From: an uncultured Clostridia bacterium
GTDB taxonomy: Bacteria > Bacillota > Clostridia > TANB77 > CAG-508
Assembly: GCA_948891265.1 (NCBI GenBank)
Contig: CAQUBD010000011.1
Location: 1-55,836, forward strand
Length of the DNA stretch: 55,836 bases
Direction: 5' to 3'
Each line of letters opens with the position of its first letter. Position 1 is the first letter of the stretch. The notes under the pieces are model-generated. The model had not been told where the DNA came from. It made no database searches and worked only from the letters and a program-made list of their open reading frames with translations. Below are positions 1 through 7,899 of the stretch, one piece after another. The translations under genes and the position numbers were made by a program.

Positions 1-125
1 TCAATTATATGTTTTCGTTTATGGTGGTGTCTGTAAAGGCATGAATGTCTATTCAAATGGTATTATACAAAGGTTATGATAAAGATGACAACTTGATTAA
101 GCAAACACTACAATTTCCTGAATAA
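1..125 (+). pseudogene. Unrecognised coding remnants at the window edge
   Basis: Two overlapping open stretches are visible: one from position 2 to a TGA at 77-79, and another from an ATG at 45 to a TAA at 123-125 (its tail reads YKGYDKDDNLIKQTLQFPE). Neither has a usable ribosome binding site within the window and I recognise neither. They may be one gene end broken by a frameshift, continuing from outside the window. A hairpin follows at 156-186, as expected after a gene end. Confidence 0.2.
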
Positions 126-155
126 CCGTAAGTAAATCATTCATTAGAACAGCAA

Positions 156-186
156 GGAGAGAATGAATATCAATTTCATTCTCTCC
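156..186 (+). terminator. Hairpin, possible terminator
   Basis: An 11-12 bp inverted repeat (GGAGAGAATGA / TCATTCTCTCC, 7-base loop) lies just after the remnant ending at 125. Only a short T run follows, so termination is plausible, not certain. Confidence 0.4.
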
Positions 187-369
187 ATTTAAATTCTAAA
201 AAAATCTTATATTTAATTTATTTTTGAAGTACCTTATAAATATTTTAAAACGCTTCAAATACAAAAATATTCTGCTCTTTTTCAGTTAGTTCCCATTGCT
301 TGTGCCGAAGTCATAAGTAAATGCTTGTAGTTAAGAAGATTTTAGAATTTCGTTTTGTTATATTGTTCA
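187..369. other. AT-rich stretch without a recognisable gene
   Basis: I see no open frame with a start and ribosome binding site, no RNA gene and no strong repeat here. It probably belongs to the decayed mobile element around it. Confidence 0.5.
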
Positions 370-980
370 TCAACTGCACACAATAATTTCTTTTTTAGTG
401 TTTTTATTATCTATAAAATCAATATCTTCTTGTCTTAAAATATTATCACTTTTAAGTTCTTCATATACTTTTTTATAGATTTCATTTTTAGAATATCTAA
501 CTTTATTATTTATAAATTTCATTAGTTTGTTCCATAAATATTTGAATGGCTTTAATATATTTATTTCTTTTTGTTTACTAGGTTAGGCTTTAAATTAGAT
601 ACTATTTCTTTAATATTATTGCCATTTTCATTTACTAAATCTGTCTTTTTATTTGCTTGTTCTAATAGTTTCTTATTCTTTTCATATTGCTTTTTTACTT
701 TATTATAGTTTTGCATTTGACTAACTGGAATATCTTGATTTCTACATTTTTCTTTTATTTTAAGCTGATAATCTTGTTCATATACTTTGTTAAATGACTT
801 TATACAACAGTTTCTCATTTTGTCTTGTATTCGTGTTAGAGATTCTTTTGTAAATATTTGTGATTTTGCTACTTGTTTTTTCATTCCATTTTTATATCCG
901 CTCTTTTATTGGAATGCCAATTATATGAAGATGTGGACTTGTTTCATAAAAGTGAATTACTGCATTAGCAACTTTAACTT
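370..980 (-). pseudogene. Broken plasmid-type relaxase (Mob/Pre-like) remnant
   Basis: Three frames join into one decayed relaxase. The upstream part (about 980-897) reads ANAVIHFYETSPHLHIIGIP, with the HxH metal-binding signature of mobilization relaxases. The middle part (884-561) begins MKKQVAKSQIFTKESLTRIQ and is a charged helical region typical of these proteins. The C-terminal part (about 590-370, ending KNTKKEIIVCS) is in another frame. The first break is at 897-900, where zero-frame CGG is followed by A; dropping the C gives PIKE-GYKNGMKK, the expected continuity. The second break (about 575-585) is of a different kind. The N-terminus is missing and the sequence runs directly into an oppositely oriented integrase fragment near 975. 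Family assignment is from pattern recognition. Confidence 0.7.
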
Positions 981-1442
981 GGAAAAGATAGAACAAAAAA
1001 TAAGACAAGTTATAGAACATTACCTTTAGTTCCAGAAGTAGCAGAAATATTAAAAAGATTTAAGCAAATACAAGAAAACAATAAAAAGCTATGTAAAAAT
1101 GATTATAATGCAAAATATGAAGAATATATTTGTGTTGTTTCTTTAGGTAATATAATAAAACCAGACTTTATAACAAAGCATTTTAAAAGATTACTAAAAA
1201 ACAATAATTTAAGATTAATCAGATTTCATGATTTACGACATAGCTGTTCAAGTTTATTACTAGCTAGAGGAATACAGTTAAAAGAAATACAAGAGTGGCT
1301 TGGACATTCTAATTTCAATACTACTGCTAATATATATGCTCATTTAGATACAAATGTAAAACAAAAATCAGCAAATGTATTATCTAATATTTTGAATGGA
1401 CAAAAAAATATACCTACTTATACAGAAGTAGATACTTTATAA
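978..1442 (+). pseudogene. N-terminally truncated tyrosine recombinase (integrase)
   Basis: The open frame of about 154 residues carries the C-terminal catalytic domain of a phage/ICE-type tyrosine recombinase. It shows a remnant of box I (SYRTLPL), FHDLRHSCSSLLLARG with the His and Arg of box II, and WLGHSNFNTTANIYAHLD with the second His and the nucleophilic Tyr. The core-binding domain and the start are missing; the frame begins inside a junction with the relaxase remnant, so the gene is dead or partial. The 3' end lies 75 bp from the 3' end of a tRNA-Tyr gene, the usual attachment target of such integrases. An inverted repeat (TTATCAA...TTGATAA, about 1485-1511) follows the stop. Confidence 0.8.
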
Positions 1443-1517
1443 TTTGGTTAGATATTTGTTAGATATATCTTAAAAACAAAAATATTATCAAAACGATGAA
1501 AGCCTTGATAATACTAA

Positions 1518-1603
1518 TGGTGGGCAGGGAAGGATTCGAACCTTCGTACTCAAATGAGAACAGATTTACAGTCTGCCGCCTTTAGCCACTCGGCCACCTA
1601 CCC
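1518..1603 (-). tRNA. tRNA-Tyr (GTA)
   Basis: The minus strand folds as an 86-nt class II tRNA with a long variable arm. The acceptor pairs GGGTAGG with CCTGCCC, A is the discriminator, CCA is encoded (1518-1520), and the T-arm reads GGTTCGAATCC. The anticodon GTA is complementary to + positions 1567-1569. Its 3' end faces the truncated integrase, suggesting it was an integration site. Confidence 0.95.
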
Positions 1604-1692
1604 ATATAAATTTTTAGAAAAATGTTTGTCTTTCGACAATAGCTATTATAAGCTTTTTATAAGTTTTTGTCAATACATTTCTAAAAATTTTT

Positions 1693-2919
1693 TCAATTTT
1701 CTTCATCTTTACTAGTGATTTTAACTATTTTTTTAGCCTCGAGTTTTCCAGCTCTAGTTATAGAATTAAAACCATATTTTTCATTCAAACTATCTATAAC
1801 ATTATCCAACTTTTTCTGTTTTTCATCACTCTCTGCATTTCCAAACAATGAAATTTGCATCTCATCTTTTGATATTAAATTATCAACTCTAACACCTATA
1901 AGTCTAATAAACATCCCCTGTTTAAACATTTCATTTAATAAGTACTTTGCTTTCTTTAGTATATCTTTAGTATTAGCTGTTGGGTTATCTAATTTAGCTT
2001 GATGTGAAAAGTCTTGGAAGTCTTTAGTTCTTAATTGTACATTAACAACATTTGCTATCATATTTTGTTTTCTTAATCTATATGTAACTTGCTCTGTTAA
2101 AGCTAACAGAACTTCTTCTAATTGTTCTATATTATTTATATCAACTGGTAATGTTACTGAATTTCCAATACTTTTTGGTTTTTCGGGCATATATTGTACT
2201 TCTGACTCATCTATCCCATTTGCATATTCCCACATCATTTTTCCATGTTTTCCGAACTTTTTTATTAGCATTTCTTTGTCTGTATTTGCTAAATCTCCTA
2301 TTGTTCTCATTTTCATATTATATAATTTTGGTACTGTTTTCTTTCCTAACATGAATAATTCTGATATTGGCAAATTCCACATTTTTTCTTTTATTTCTTC
2401 TTTGAACAATGTGTGTACTTTATCTGGTTTTGTGAAGTCTGATGCCATTTTTGCGAGTAATTTGTTATTTGATACTCCTACATTTACTGTAAATCCTAAT
2501 TCTTCTTTTACTCTTTTATTTATTTCTTTTGCTTTGTTCAATAAAGTGTCTTTCATTAAATAATTTGTCATATCTAAAAAACATTCATCTATTGAAAATC
2601 TTTCAATTTTATCTGTGTATTCTAATAATAGGTTATATAGCTTATTTGAATATTCTCTATATATTTTGAAGTTTCCTTGATATACTTGTAAATTTCTGCA
2701 TTTTTGTCTTGCACTATATAGTGTTTCTCCTGTTACTATACCAAATTGTTTTGCTTTCGAACTTTTTGCTAAAACTATTCCTGACCTTTTAGTTTCGTCT
2801 CCTCCTATCACTGCTACTTGATCTCTTATATCTATTTTTCCTCCATTTTGCAATTTATATACTGCAAGCCATGATAAAAATGCATTATTTACATCAACAT
2901 GTAATATTTGCTTTTCCAT
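1693..2919 (-). CDS. dinB: Y-family DNA polymerase (Pol IV / UmuC-like)
   Basis: This is an error-prone translesion polymerase of about 408 residues. The N-terminal HVDVNNAF box holds the first metal-binding Asp and the aromatic steric-gate Phe; FSIDECFLD carries the catalytic Asp-Glu pair. A helix-hairpin-helix-like thumb follows, then a C-terminal little-finger domain. I start it at the Met of MEKQILHVDV (2919) because GGTGAT lies seven to eight bases upstream; an in-frame ATG at 2949 has no ribosome binding site. The box lacks the second acidic residue seen in E. coli DinB (Asn instead), common in clostridial relatives. It stands alone, with a GTCCC-type repeat upstream (2995-3036). Confidence 0.92.
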   Translation of the reverse strand: MEKQILHVDVNNAFLSWLAVYKLQNGGKIDIRDQVAVIGGDETKRSGIVLAKSSKAKQFGIVTGETLYSARQKCRNLQVYQGNFKIYREYSNKLYNLLLEYTDKIERFSIDECFLDMTNYLMKDTLLNKAKEINKRVKEELGFTVNVGVSNNKLLAKMASDFTKPDKVHTLFKEEIKEKMWNLPISELFMLGKKTVPKLYNMKMRTIGDLANTDKEMLIKKFGKHGKMMWEYANGIDESEVQYMPEKPKSIGNSVTLPVDINNIEQLEEVLLALTEQVTYRLRKQNMIANVVNVQLRTKDFQDFSHQAKLDNPTANTKDILKKAKYLLNEMFKQGMFIRLIGVRVDNLISKDEMQISLFGNAESDEKQKKLDNVIDSLNEKYGFNSITRAGKLEAKKIVKITSKDEEN

Positions 2920-2994
2920 ATTAATATCACCATGTTTATTATAAAACATTTGTTTTTGTTTGTCAATGGTCTTTCATCATATAAATTCGCCTAT

Positions 2995-3036
2995 CACAAA
3001 ATTCGACAAAAAAGTGAGACAGATTCGTACTGTCCC
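2995..3036 (-). repeat. GGGACAGT-family dispersed repeat, copy 1
   Basis: Read on the minus strand this is GGGACAGT, then a TGTCTCA-like core, then TTTTTTGTCGAA and TTTG. The same order of blocks recurs at 20682-20727 (+), 20752-20800 (-) and 25250-25289 (-), always between genes. Here it sits between the dehydrogenase-like gene and dinB. Confidence 0.6.
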
Positions 3037-3046
3037 ACTTGTCCCA

Positions 3047-4105
3047 TTACATTCTTGTTTTAAAATCTAAATCCCCAATTCTATCAGTTGTTACATAACC
3101 AGGTTCTGCATTAATTACATCAGGAATTCTATTTACAACAGTTGCACAAGTTAACTCAACTGTTGCTGGTCTTTCTACTGTTATAGTTGTTGTTGGTTCT
3201 CCTTCAACTGTCCAAATGTTTTTATCAAATTCATCTGGTCCATATACTTTACCTATACATTCTGATTCTATTATTATTCCTTCTTTTGTTTCAGTTGTTA
3301 CAACTGCACTCATTCCTGTTGCATCACCTGCTTTTACAGTCATATCTAATGTTGATGAGTATATGTCTTTTTCGTATGTTTGTGGTACACATTTTTGTGT
3401 TTGAGAAACTACTGTTAATCCTAATTTTGAGCATAGCCATCCATTTACATTCCACATATATGATGGTGTATATTCCCCACTTTCTATTACTTTTTGTCTT
3501 TCTTCTGTTGATATTCTATCTGCCGATGCTACTTGTTTATCAAATTCTTCTAATGTTAATCCTGCTCCATGTGCTTCTGCTAGTGCTATTCCATAGTCTT
3601 CAACATTATAGCTTGAACTTCCTTTTATTTTTGTTATTTTTTGTGTTGACCCTGCTATTGACGATATTAGTTGTCCCCAATATATGTCTTGATATCCTGT
3701 TCCTGTTATTGTACAATTATTCTTTTTGGCTAGTTCATCTATCTTCTTTGTTAGTACTGGATTTGAGTTTTCTGGATAAAATGCTTCTTCACATGTTGAT
3801 ATTGCATTTATTCCAAGTTCAGCACATAGCATAAATGCTTCTTCTACTTCTGAAAATAAACTTCTTGTTGTTACTATACATACATCTGGTTTTGTATTTT
3901 CTAACATCGTTCTCGCATCTTTTACATCTGTAACTACTACTCCTAATTTTTCCCTTCCTAATATCTCTCCTATATCTTTACCTACTACCTGTGGATTTAC
4001 ATCTATTGCTCCTACTATTTCTACTCCTTTTTCTAGCATATATCTCATTGTATATATACTCATTTTTCCTACGCCATATTGTACAGCTTTAATTTTCTGT
4101 TCCAT
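3047..4105 (-). CDS. NAD(P)-dependent dehydrogenase resembling 2,4-diaminopentanoate dehydrogenase
   Basis: The 352-residue protein has an N-terminal Rossmann fold (YGVGKMSIYTM, then VEIVGAID) and a C-terminal domain of the dihydrodipicolinate-reductase-like type. Its overall form matches Ord-type 2,4-diaminopentanoate dehydrogenases of clostridial ornithine fermentation, in which 2,4-diaminopentanoate is oxidised to 2-amino-4-oxopentanoate. The neighbouring genes are not ornithine-pathway genes, so the exact substrate is an inference. AAAGGAGG lies at a good distance from the ATG. It may be followed by the transporter at 4168-5361, which lies upstream on the same strand; no shared function is evident. 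Confidence 0.7.
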   Translation of the reverse strand: MEQKIKAVQYGVGKMSIYTMRYMLEKGVEIVGAIDVNPQVVGKDIGEILGREKLGVVVTDVKDARTMLENTKPDVCIVTTRSLFSEVEEAFMLCAELGINAISTCEEAFYPENSNPVLTKKIDELAKKNNCTITGTGYQDIYWGQLISSIAGSTQKITKIKGSSSYNVEDYGIALAEAHGAGLTLEEFDKQVASADRISTEERQKVIESGEYTPSYMWNVNGWLCSKLGLTVVSQTQKCVPQTYEKDIYSSTLDMTVKAGDATGMSAVVTTETKEGIIIESECIGKVYGPDEFDKNIWTVEGEPTTTITVERPATVELTCATVVNRIPDVINAEPGYVTTDRIGDLDFKTRM

Positions 4106-4167
4106 AAATGAAACCTCCTTTGTATTTTATTTTATATAATTTCTAAAATTATATACATTTATTAATG

Positions 4168-5361
4168 TTATATTTTACTATTATTATATAAGTAATTTTC
4201 TGTTTTTCTTAGATAAACTGCAGAAATAATTAAGAAGAACATTAATATAGCAATTGTTATTGATAATATATTTACATTATAAAAATAATTATATAATATA
4301 TATACCAGACTATAGCTTATTATTTGTCCTATAAACATATAAATATTATAAGTCATCATATGTTCTTTTCTATATACTTCTAAATCATCAGTTTTTATTG
4401 CTGCATATACTTCACTACAAGATTCTGATTCAATTATTGTTCCAAATGAATTCATTAGTATATAATAAATTAGTAATGTTGCAAAACTAGCATTAAATAT
4501 AACAAACAATGATGAAATAAATATTATTATTGCTAAATGTGGATAAAATTTTTTCTTTATCTTTTTATAATTAATTATCTTTAACATTTGCAATGAAAAA
4601 ACCGATATTACTGCAAACATTGTGTTATATCCACCAAAACTCAACTCTGTTCCTAATCTTAAAAATAAAACAATTGGCAACAATTCTGTTATTCCTCCTT
4701 GAGATGATATTCTTCTAAAAAACATACATTTATAAATATCTTTTAAATGTTGCTTCTTATTAGCTATTTTCCAGAACCCTATTAAATCAATTTTATTATC
4801 AATAGCTGTAAAATTTTTTATTTTTAGAGATATCAAAATGATTAATAATGCTTCGAACGATAAAAAAATAAACAACATATTATATGAAAAATTTTCTATT
4901 ATAAATCCAGAAAATATTGGTGCTAATATAGTAGTAATACTTTTTAGTATATTTATGTTAGCTAAATAAGTACTCATTGTTCCATTAGTATTTGAACCAA
5001 TTATGATAAGCTCATATGGTACTGCATAAAATAATGAGCTCATTGTTTCAAGTGTCTTAAATAAATATATATATTTTATAATATTTTCTTTATATTTTAT
5101 TAATAAAAAAATACTTACTACACTTAAAATAAAACTTGATCTATAAATAAGACTAGCATTTTTAGAATTTATTATTTTCAATAATATGTATTCTAAAATA
5201 AATCCTAGCATTACTGAATATACTGTATATTTTAATATAAAATTCATATCATTATTTACAATTTTTAATATATATATATTAAAAAATAGTGAAAAGAAAA
5301 CACTAATAAATTTTCTTAAAAATTCAATTATTGCTATATATTTTCTGTTACTTTGCTCCAT
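4168..5361 (-). CDS. MFS-like multi-pass membrane transporter
   Basis: The 397-residue protein is very hydrophobic, with about ten to twelve predicted membrane spans broken by short charged loops (KIKNFTAIDNK, KIIKKIKKK-type). The central loop near residues 180-215 separates two halves, as in major facilitator transporters. No substrate-specific motif is visible. The start is supported by GGAGGAATAAAATGG. It lies 62 bp upstream of the dehydrogenase-like gene on the same strand and could be co-transcribed with it. Substrate unknown. Confidence 0.7.
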   Translation of the reverse strand: MEQSNRKYIAIIEFLRKFISVFFSLFFNIYILKIVNNDMNFILKYTVYSVMLGFILEYILLKIINSKNASLIYRSSFILSVVSIFLLIKYKENIIKYIYLFKTLETMSSLFYAVPYELIIIGSNTNGTMSTYLANINILKSITTILAPIFSGFIIENFSYNMLFIFLSFEALLIILISLKIKNFTAIDNKIDLIGFWKIANKKQHLKDIYKCMFFRRISSQGGITELLPIVLFLRLGTELSFGGYNTMFAVISVFSLQMLKIINYKKIKKKFYPHLAIIIFISSLFVIFNASFATLLIYYILMNSFGTIIESESCSEVYAAIKTDDLEVYRKEHMMTYNIYMFIGQIISYSLVYILYNYFYNVNILSITIAILMFFLIISAVYLRKTENYLYNNSKI

Positions 5362-5509
5362 TTTATTCCTCCACTAGTACTTTATATTACATTTATATCA
5401 TAACAAAAATTTATTTACAACATAAAAATAATTTAAGTTTCGGTTTTTTATTTATATTCAAACTTGAAAGTTATAATATATAAAAATCTAAACTTAAATC
5501 ATTCAAATA

Positions 5510-5538
5510 TTGACAATTTAAACAATGCATAATATAAT
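5510..5538 (+). promoter_or_regulatory. Consensus sigma-A promoter for the phosphatase cassette
   Basis: TTGACA at 5510-5515 and TATAAT at 5533-5538 are separated by 17 bases and lie about 30 bases before the start codon at 5570. Both hexamers are perfect. Confidence 0.8.
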
Positions 5539-5569
5539 ATTTACATAATATTATAGAAAGGATGATTAT

Positions 5570-6211
5570 ATGCATATTTTTCTTATTCGGCATGGCGAAT
5601 CTATAGCCAATAACGGAAGCAATTACATTAAGCGTATTCCAGACCACTTAGTACCTTTAAGTGATACTGGAAAGAAACAGGCACACGAAGCTGGAATTTG
5701 GCTTGCAAACTATTGTAAAGAACAAAATATTTGTCTCGATAATGCACGAATATGGTGTAGTCCATATTGCAGAACAAGACAGACCTGTGAAGAGTTTAAT
5801 TATTCCCTTAATATCCAAGATATAAGAGAGGATGTAACTCTTATTGAGCAACAATTTGGACTATTTGATTCTGTTCCAGAAAAAGAATGGGGTACTCTAT
5901 TTCCCAGAGAATATGAAGAGTATCAACGCCAGAGACAAAACTGTGGGAAATTTTATGCTCGTTTGCCTCTTGGAGAAAGCCCTTTTGATGTGGCACTTCG
6001 CATTCATCAATTTATGGGAACAATCCATCGTGACTATGAAAAACATGGGATAGATACCTTGTTTATCTTCACCCATGGCACAACCTTAAGAACTTTTTTG
6101 TTGAGGTGGTTTCACTACTCACCCGAATGGTTTCATGAAGAAAAAAATCCTAAAAATTGTTGGATAAGAGAAATTAAAAATCACAAAGACTGCGGATATA
6201 TTAATCTGTAA
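5570..6211 (+). CDS. Histidine phosphatase superfamily protein (cassette gene)
   Basis: The 213-residue protein begins MHIFLIRHGESIANNG; RHGE is the phosphohistidine signature of the phosphoglycerate-mutase-like superfamily. FTHGTTLRTFLLRW near residue 165 supplies the second catalytic His. Substrate cannot be told. AGAAAGGATGATT gives a ribosome binding site. Base composition is clearly richer in G+C than the neighbours and the gene uses CGG as Arg in the catalytic RHG motif (5588-5590), a codon I did not find in core genes. It has a consensus promoter upstream and a terminator-like repeat downstream, so it looks like a self-contained horizontally acquired unit. Confidence 0.85.
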   Translation: MHIFLIRHGESIANNGSNYIKRIPDHLVPLSDTGKKQAHEAGIWLANYCKEQNICLDNARIWCSPYCRTRQTCEEFNYSLNIQDIREDVTLIEQQFGLFDSVPEKEWGTLFPREYEEYQRQRQNCGKFYARLPLGESPFDVALRIHQFMGTIHRDYEKHGIDTLFIFTHGTTLRTFLLRWFHYSPEWFHEEKNPKNCWIREIKNHKDCGYINL

Positions 6212-6239
6212 TGTGGGAAATTATAACTTTCCTAGAGTA

Positions 6240-6345
6240 GAACAAAAGGGGCATGATTAAAATTTTTTAACATTTTAGCTTACTTACATGCCCCGTTTTT
6301 GTTCGCCAACGAAAATTGCAATGCAATTTTCTGTAGAATGTGTTT
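6240..6345 (+). repeat. GAACAAAA-family multi-hairpin repeat, copy A
   Basis: Arm GAACAAAAGGGGCATG (6240-6255) pairs with CATGCCCC...TTTTGTTC (6287-6304), giving a strong hairpin followed by T's, which can terminate the phosphatase transcript. A second hairpin follows (GAAAATTGC / GCAATTTTC, 6311-6331), then TGTAGAATG. The first 65 bases are almost identical to copy F at 52979, about 46.7 kb away. Confidence 0.75.
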
Positions 6346-6357
6346 CCTATTATATAA

Positions 6358-6393
6358 AAAAGAGCTTTCACATTTATGTGAAAGCTCTTTTTT
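6358..6393. terminator. Bidirectional terminator at the tRNA end
   Basis: AAGAGCTTTCAC...GTGAAAGCTCTT with T runs on both strands; it ends transcription of the tRNA on the minus strand. Confidence 0.85.
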
Positions 6394-6469
6394 GGTGCTC
6401 CCTCAAGGATTCGAACCTTGGACCCACCGGTTATGAGCCGGTTGCTCTGACCAACTGAGCTAAGGGAGC
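6393..6469 (-). tRNA. tRNA with CAT anticodon (elongator Met, or Ile2)
   Basis: The minus strand folds as a 77-nt tRNA: acceptor GCTCCCT / AGGGAGC, D-arm with AGCTCAGTTGG, anticodon stem CCGGC-TCATAAC-GCCGG-like with CAT, T-arm GGTTCGAATCC, A discriminator and encoded CCA. A paired 1:72 position excludes initiator tRNA. Elongator Met is likeliest; a lysidine-modified Ile tRNA cannot be excluded by sequence alone. Confidence 0.9.
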
Positions 6470-6628
6470 ATTTTATTTATTTTTGCTTAACGCAAGATAA
6501 AGTATAAACTATTTTTCATACATTGTCAATAGCTTTTTTCAATTTTTTAAATTTTTTTATCTCTATTAATAAATCTACTCATTATAACAAATATTAAAAA
6601 CTGCACTAATTATATTACTATCAAATAA

Positions 6629-6803
6629 GAACAAAAGCAGACATCAATAACATTTTCTCTGTTTTAGATATTGTAAAGTCTATGTCTTTGTTCACCCGCG
6701 AAAAATTGCTGAGCAATTTTTCTGTGGAATGTATTTATATTATAGGAAAGTTTATAGATGATATAATTAAACATTTATTCATAAATAGAACTTTCATATA
6801 ATA
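6629..6803 (+). repeat. GAACAAAA-family repeat, copy B, with tail hairpin
   Basis: In an otherwise gene-free stretch (6470-6869). GAACAAAAGCAGACAT at 6629 pairs with the block ending CTTTGTTC (about 6693). The second hairpin is GAAAAATTGC / GCAATTTTTC followed by TGTGGAATG. A third hairpin, TATATTATAGGAAAGTT / AACTTTCATATAATATA (about 6737-6803), closes the element; it is nearly repeated alone at 45751-45820. Confidence 0.7.
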
Positions 6804-6814
6804 TAAAAATTCTA

Positions 6815-6845
6815 GAGGGATTTTAGAATTTTTTCTAAATCCCTC
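6815..6845 (-). terminator. Terminator of the coiled-coil gene
   Basis: GAGGGATTT (6815-6823) pairs with AAATCCCTC (6838-6845), just past the stop at 6870 on the minus strand. Confidence 0.75.
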
Positions 6846-6869
6846 AATTATAATTATATTCACTTGTTA

Positions 6870-7718
6870 TTAAGAATTTTCCCCTCTTCCTTCTGGAAGT
6901 GCATCTGGATATTGTAAGACGATTCTAATCTTAGTAATATATCTAATAGCTCTAACAACTTTTGAATTTTTAATTCTTTCCCATAATGATGGTTTCGCTT
7001 CAAAAGTAGTTTGCTCAATATATTGTTGTTGCGCATTATCTTGAATCATTGCTTCTTGTTGCTCTTCTATTTTTTCTATTTTTACTGGTTCTTCTATTGG
7101 TGTTGGAATAGTTTTTAAAGCATCTGCAACTTCTATCCCTATATAGCTTAATGCTTTTGATCTATCTTCTATTCTTTCCATATCTATCTCTATATGTAAG
7201 TTAGACTCTAAGTTATTCACTCTAGCATTTAACAATTTCATAGCATCTGCATAGTTTTGTGATTTTTTAGTTTTACATCTTGCAACTAAATTCAATGTAT
7301 CTATTATATCTTCTGCAAAATTTTGCTCTGCTTCTTTTACTTTAGATTTCCAATCATTTTCCTTATTGTCAACTGTTTCTATTAATTCTTTTAATTGTCC
7401 AGCTAAAGATATATTTTGTTCTCTTTGTCTTATTAATTCTTCTATTCTTTTAGTATTTTCTTCAAATTGATTTGTTGCATATTCAACTAACCCATATGCA
7501 GCTTTGTATACACTACTAGGGAAATTCTTCTTTTTAGGATATTCAATTAAATATGTTTTTATAGATTCGATTAAATCTTTAAAGTAAGCGTCTTCCTCTA
7601 ATTGTACAATTTGCTTCTTACTGTTAGGATTTATCATTTTTTGTACTTTTTCTATATTTGATAAGATTTTTTCTTCCGTGATTACCATTCTCACGTTTAC
7701 TATGCCAGATCTAGACAT
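6870..7718 (-). CDS. Coiled-coil protein of unknown function
   Basis: About 282 residues, start chosen at the ATG of MSRSGIVNVRM (7718), nine bases after AAAGGAGG; an in-frame TTG at 7727 would overlap the ribosome binding site. I do not recognise the family. Long charged helices with heptad-like spacing occupy most of residues 15-195, followed by a Glu/Gln-rich linker and a basic C-terminus (LWERIKNSKVVRAIRYITK) that could bind membrane or nucleic acid. No signal peptide or membrane segment. It is separate from the acyl-CoA ligase gene by a 180-bp AT-rich gap and ends at its own terminator. Confidence 0.7.
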   Translation of the reverse strand: MSRSGIVNVRMVITEEKILSNIEKVQKMINPNSKKQIVQLEEDAYFKDLIESIKTYLIEYPKKKNFPSSVYKAAYGLVEYATNQFEENTKRIEELIRQREQNISLAGQLKELIETVDNKENDWKSKVKEAEQNFAEDIIDTLNLVARCKTKKSQNYADAMKLLNARVNNLESNLHIEIDMERIEDRSKALSYIGIEVADALKTIPTPIEEPVKIEKIEEQQEAMIQDNAQQQYIEQTTFEAKPSLWERIKNSKVVRAIRYITKIRIVLQYPDALPEGRGENS

Positions 7719-7899
7719 TGTAAACAACCTCCTTTATCCTACGCTTTATTGCTTTTACTGTTTCTTTTATAATTATACAATATTAAACAAAAAACTACAA
7801 TAGAATTGCAGCTTTTTTATTTTACATTTTTGTTACATTTTTGTAATATTTTTGTAACATTGTTTTTATTTATTGATATATGTGCATTTTCCTTTTTTT

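Noticed and set aside
575..590. Second relaxase frameshift as another CGG-A site
   Set aside because: The break there needs a shift at an AACCTAG stretch and contains no CGG; it is treated as ordinary decay of a dead gene.
3187..3834. Long Leu-rich open frame on the + strand
   Set aside because: Antisense of the dehydrogenase-like gene; AT-rich minus-strand genes regularly give hydrophobic Leu-rich shadows.
6393..6469. Initiator tRNA-Met
   Set aside because: The 1:72 bases form a normal pair and the anticodon stem lacks the three G-C pairs of initiators.
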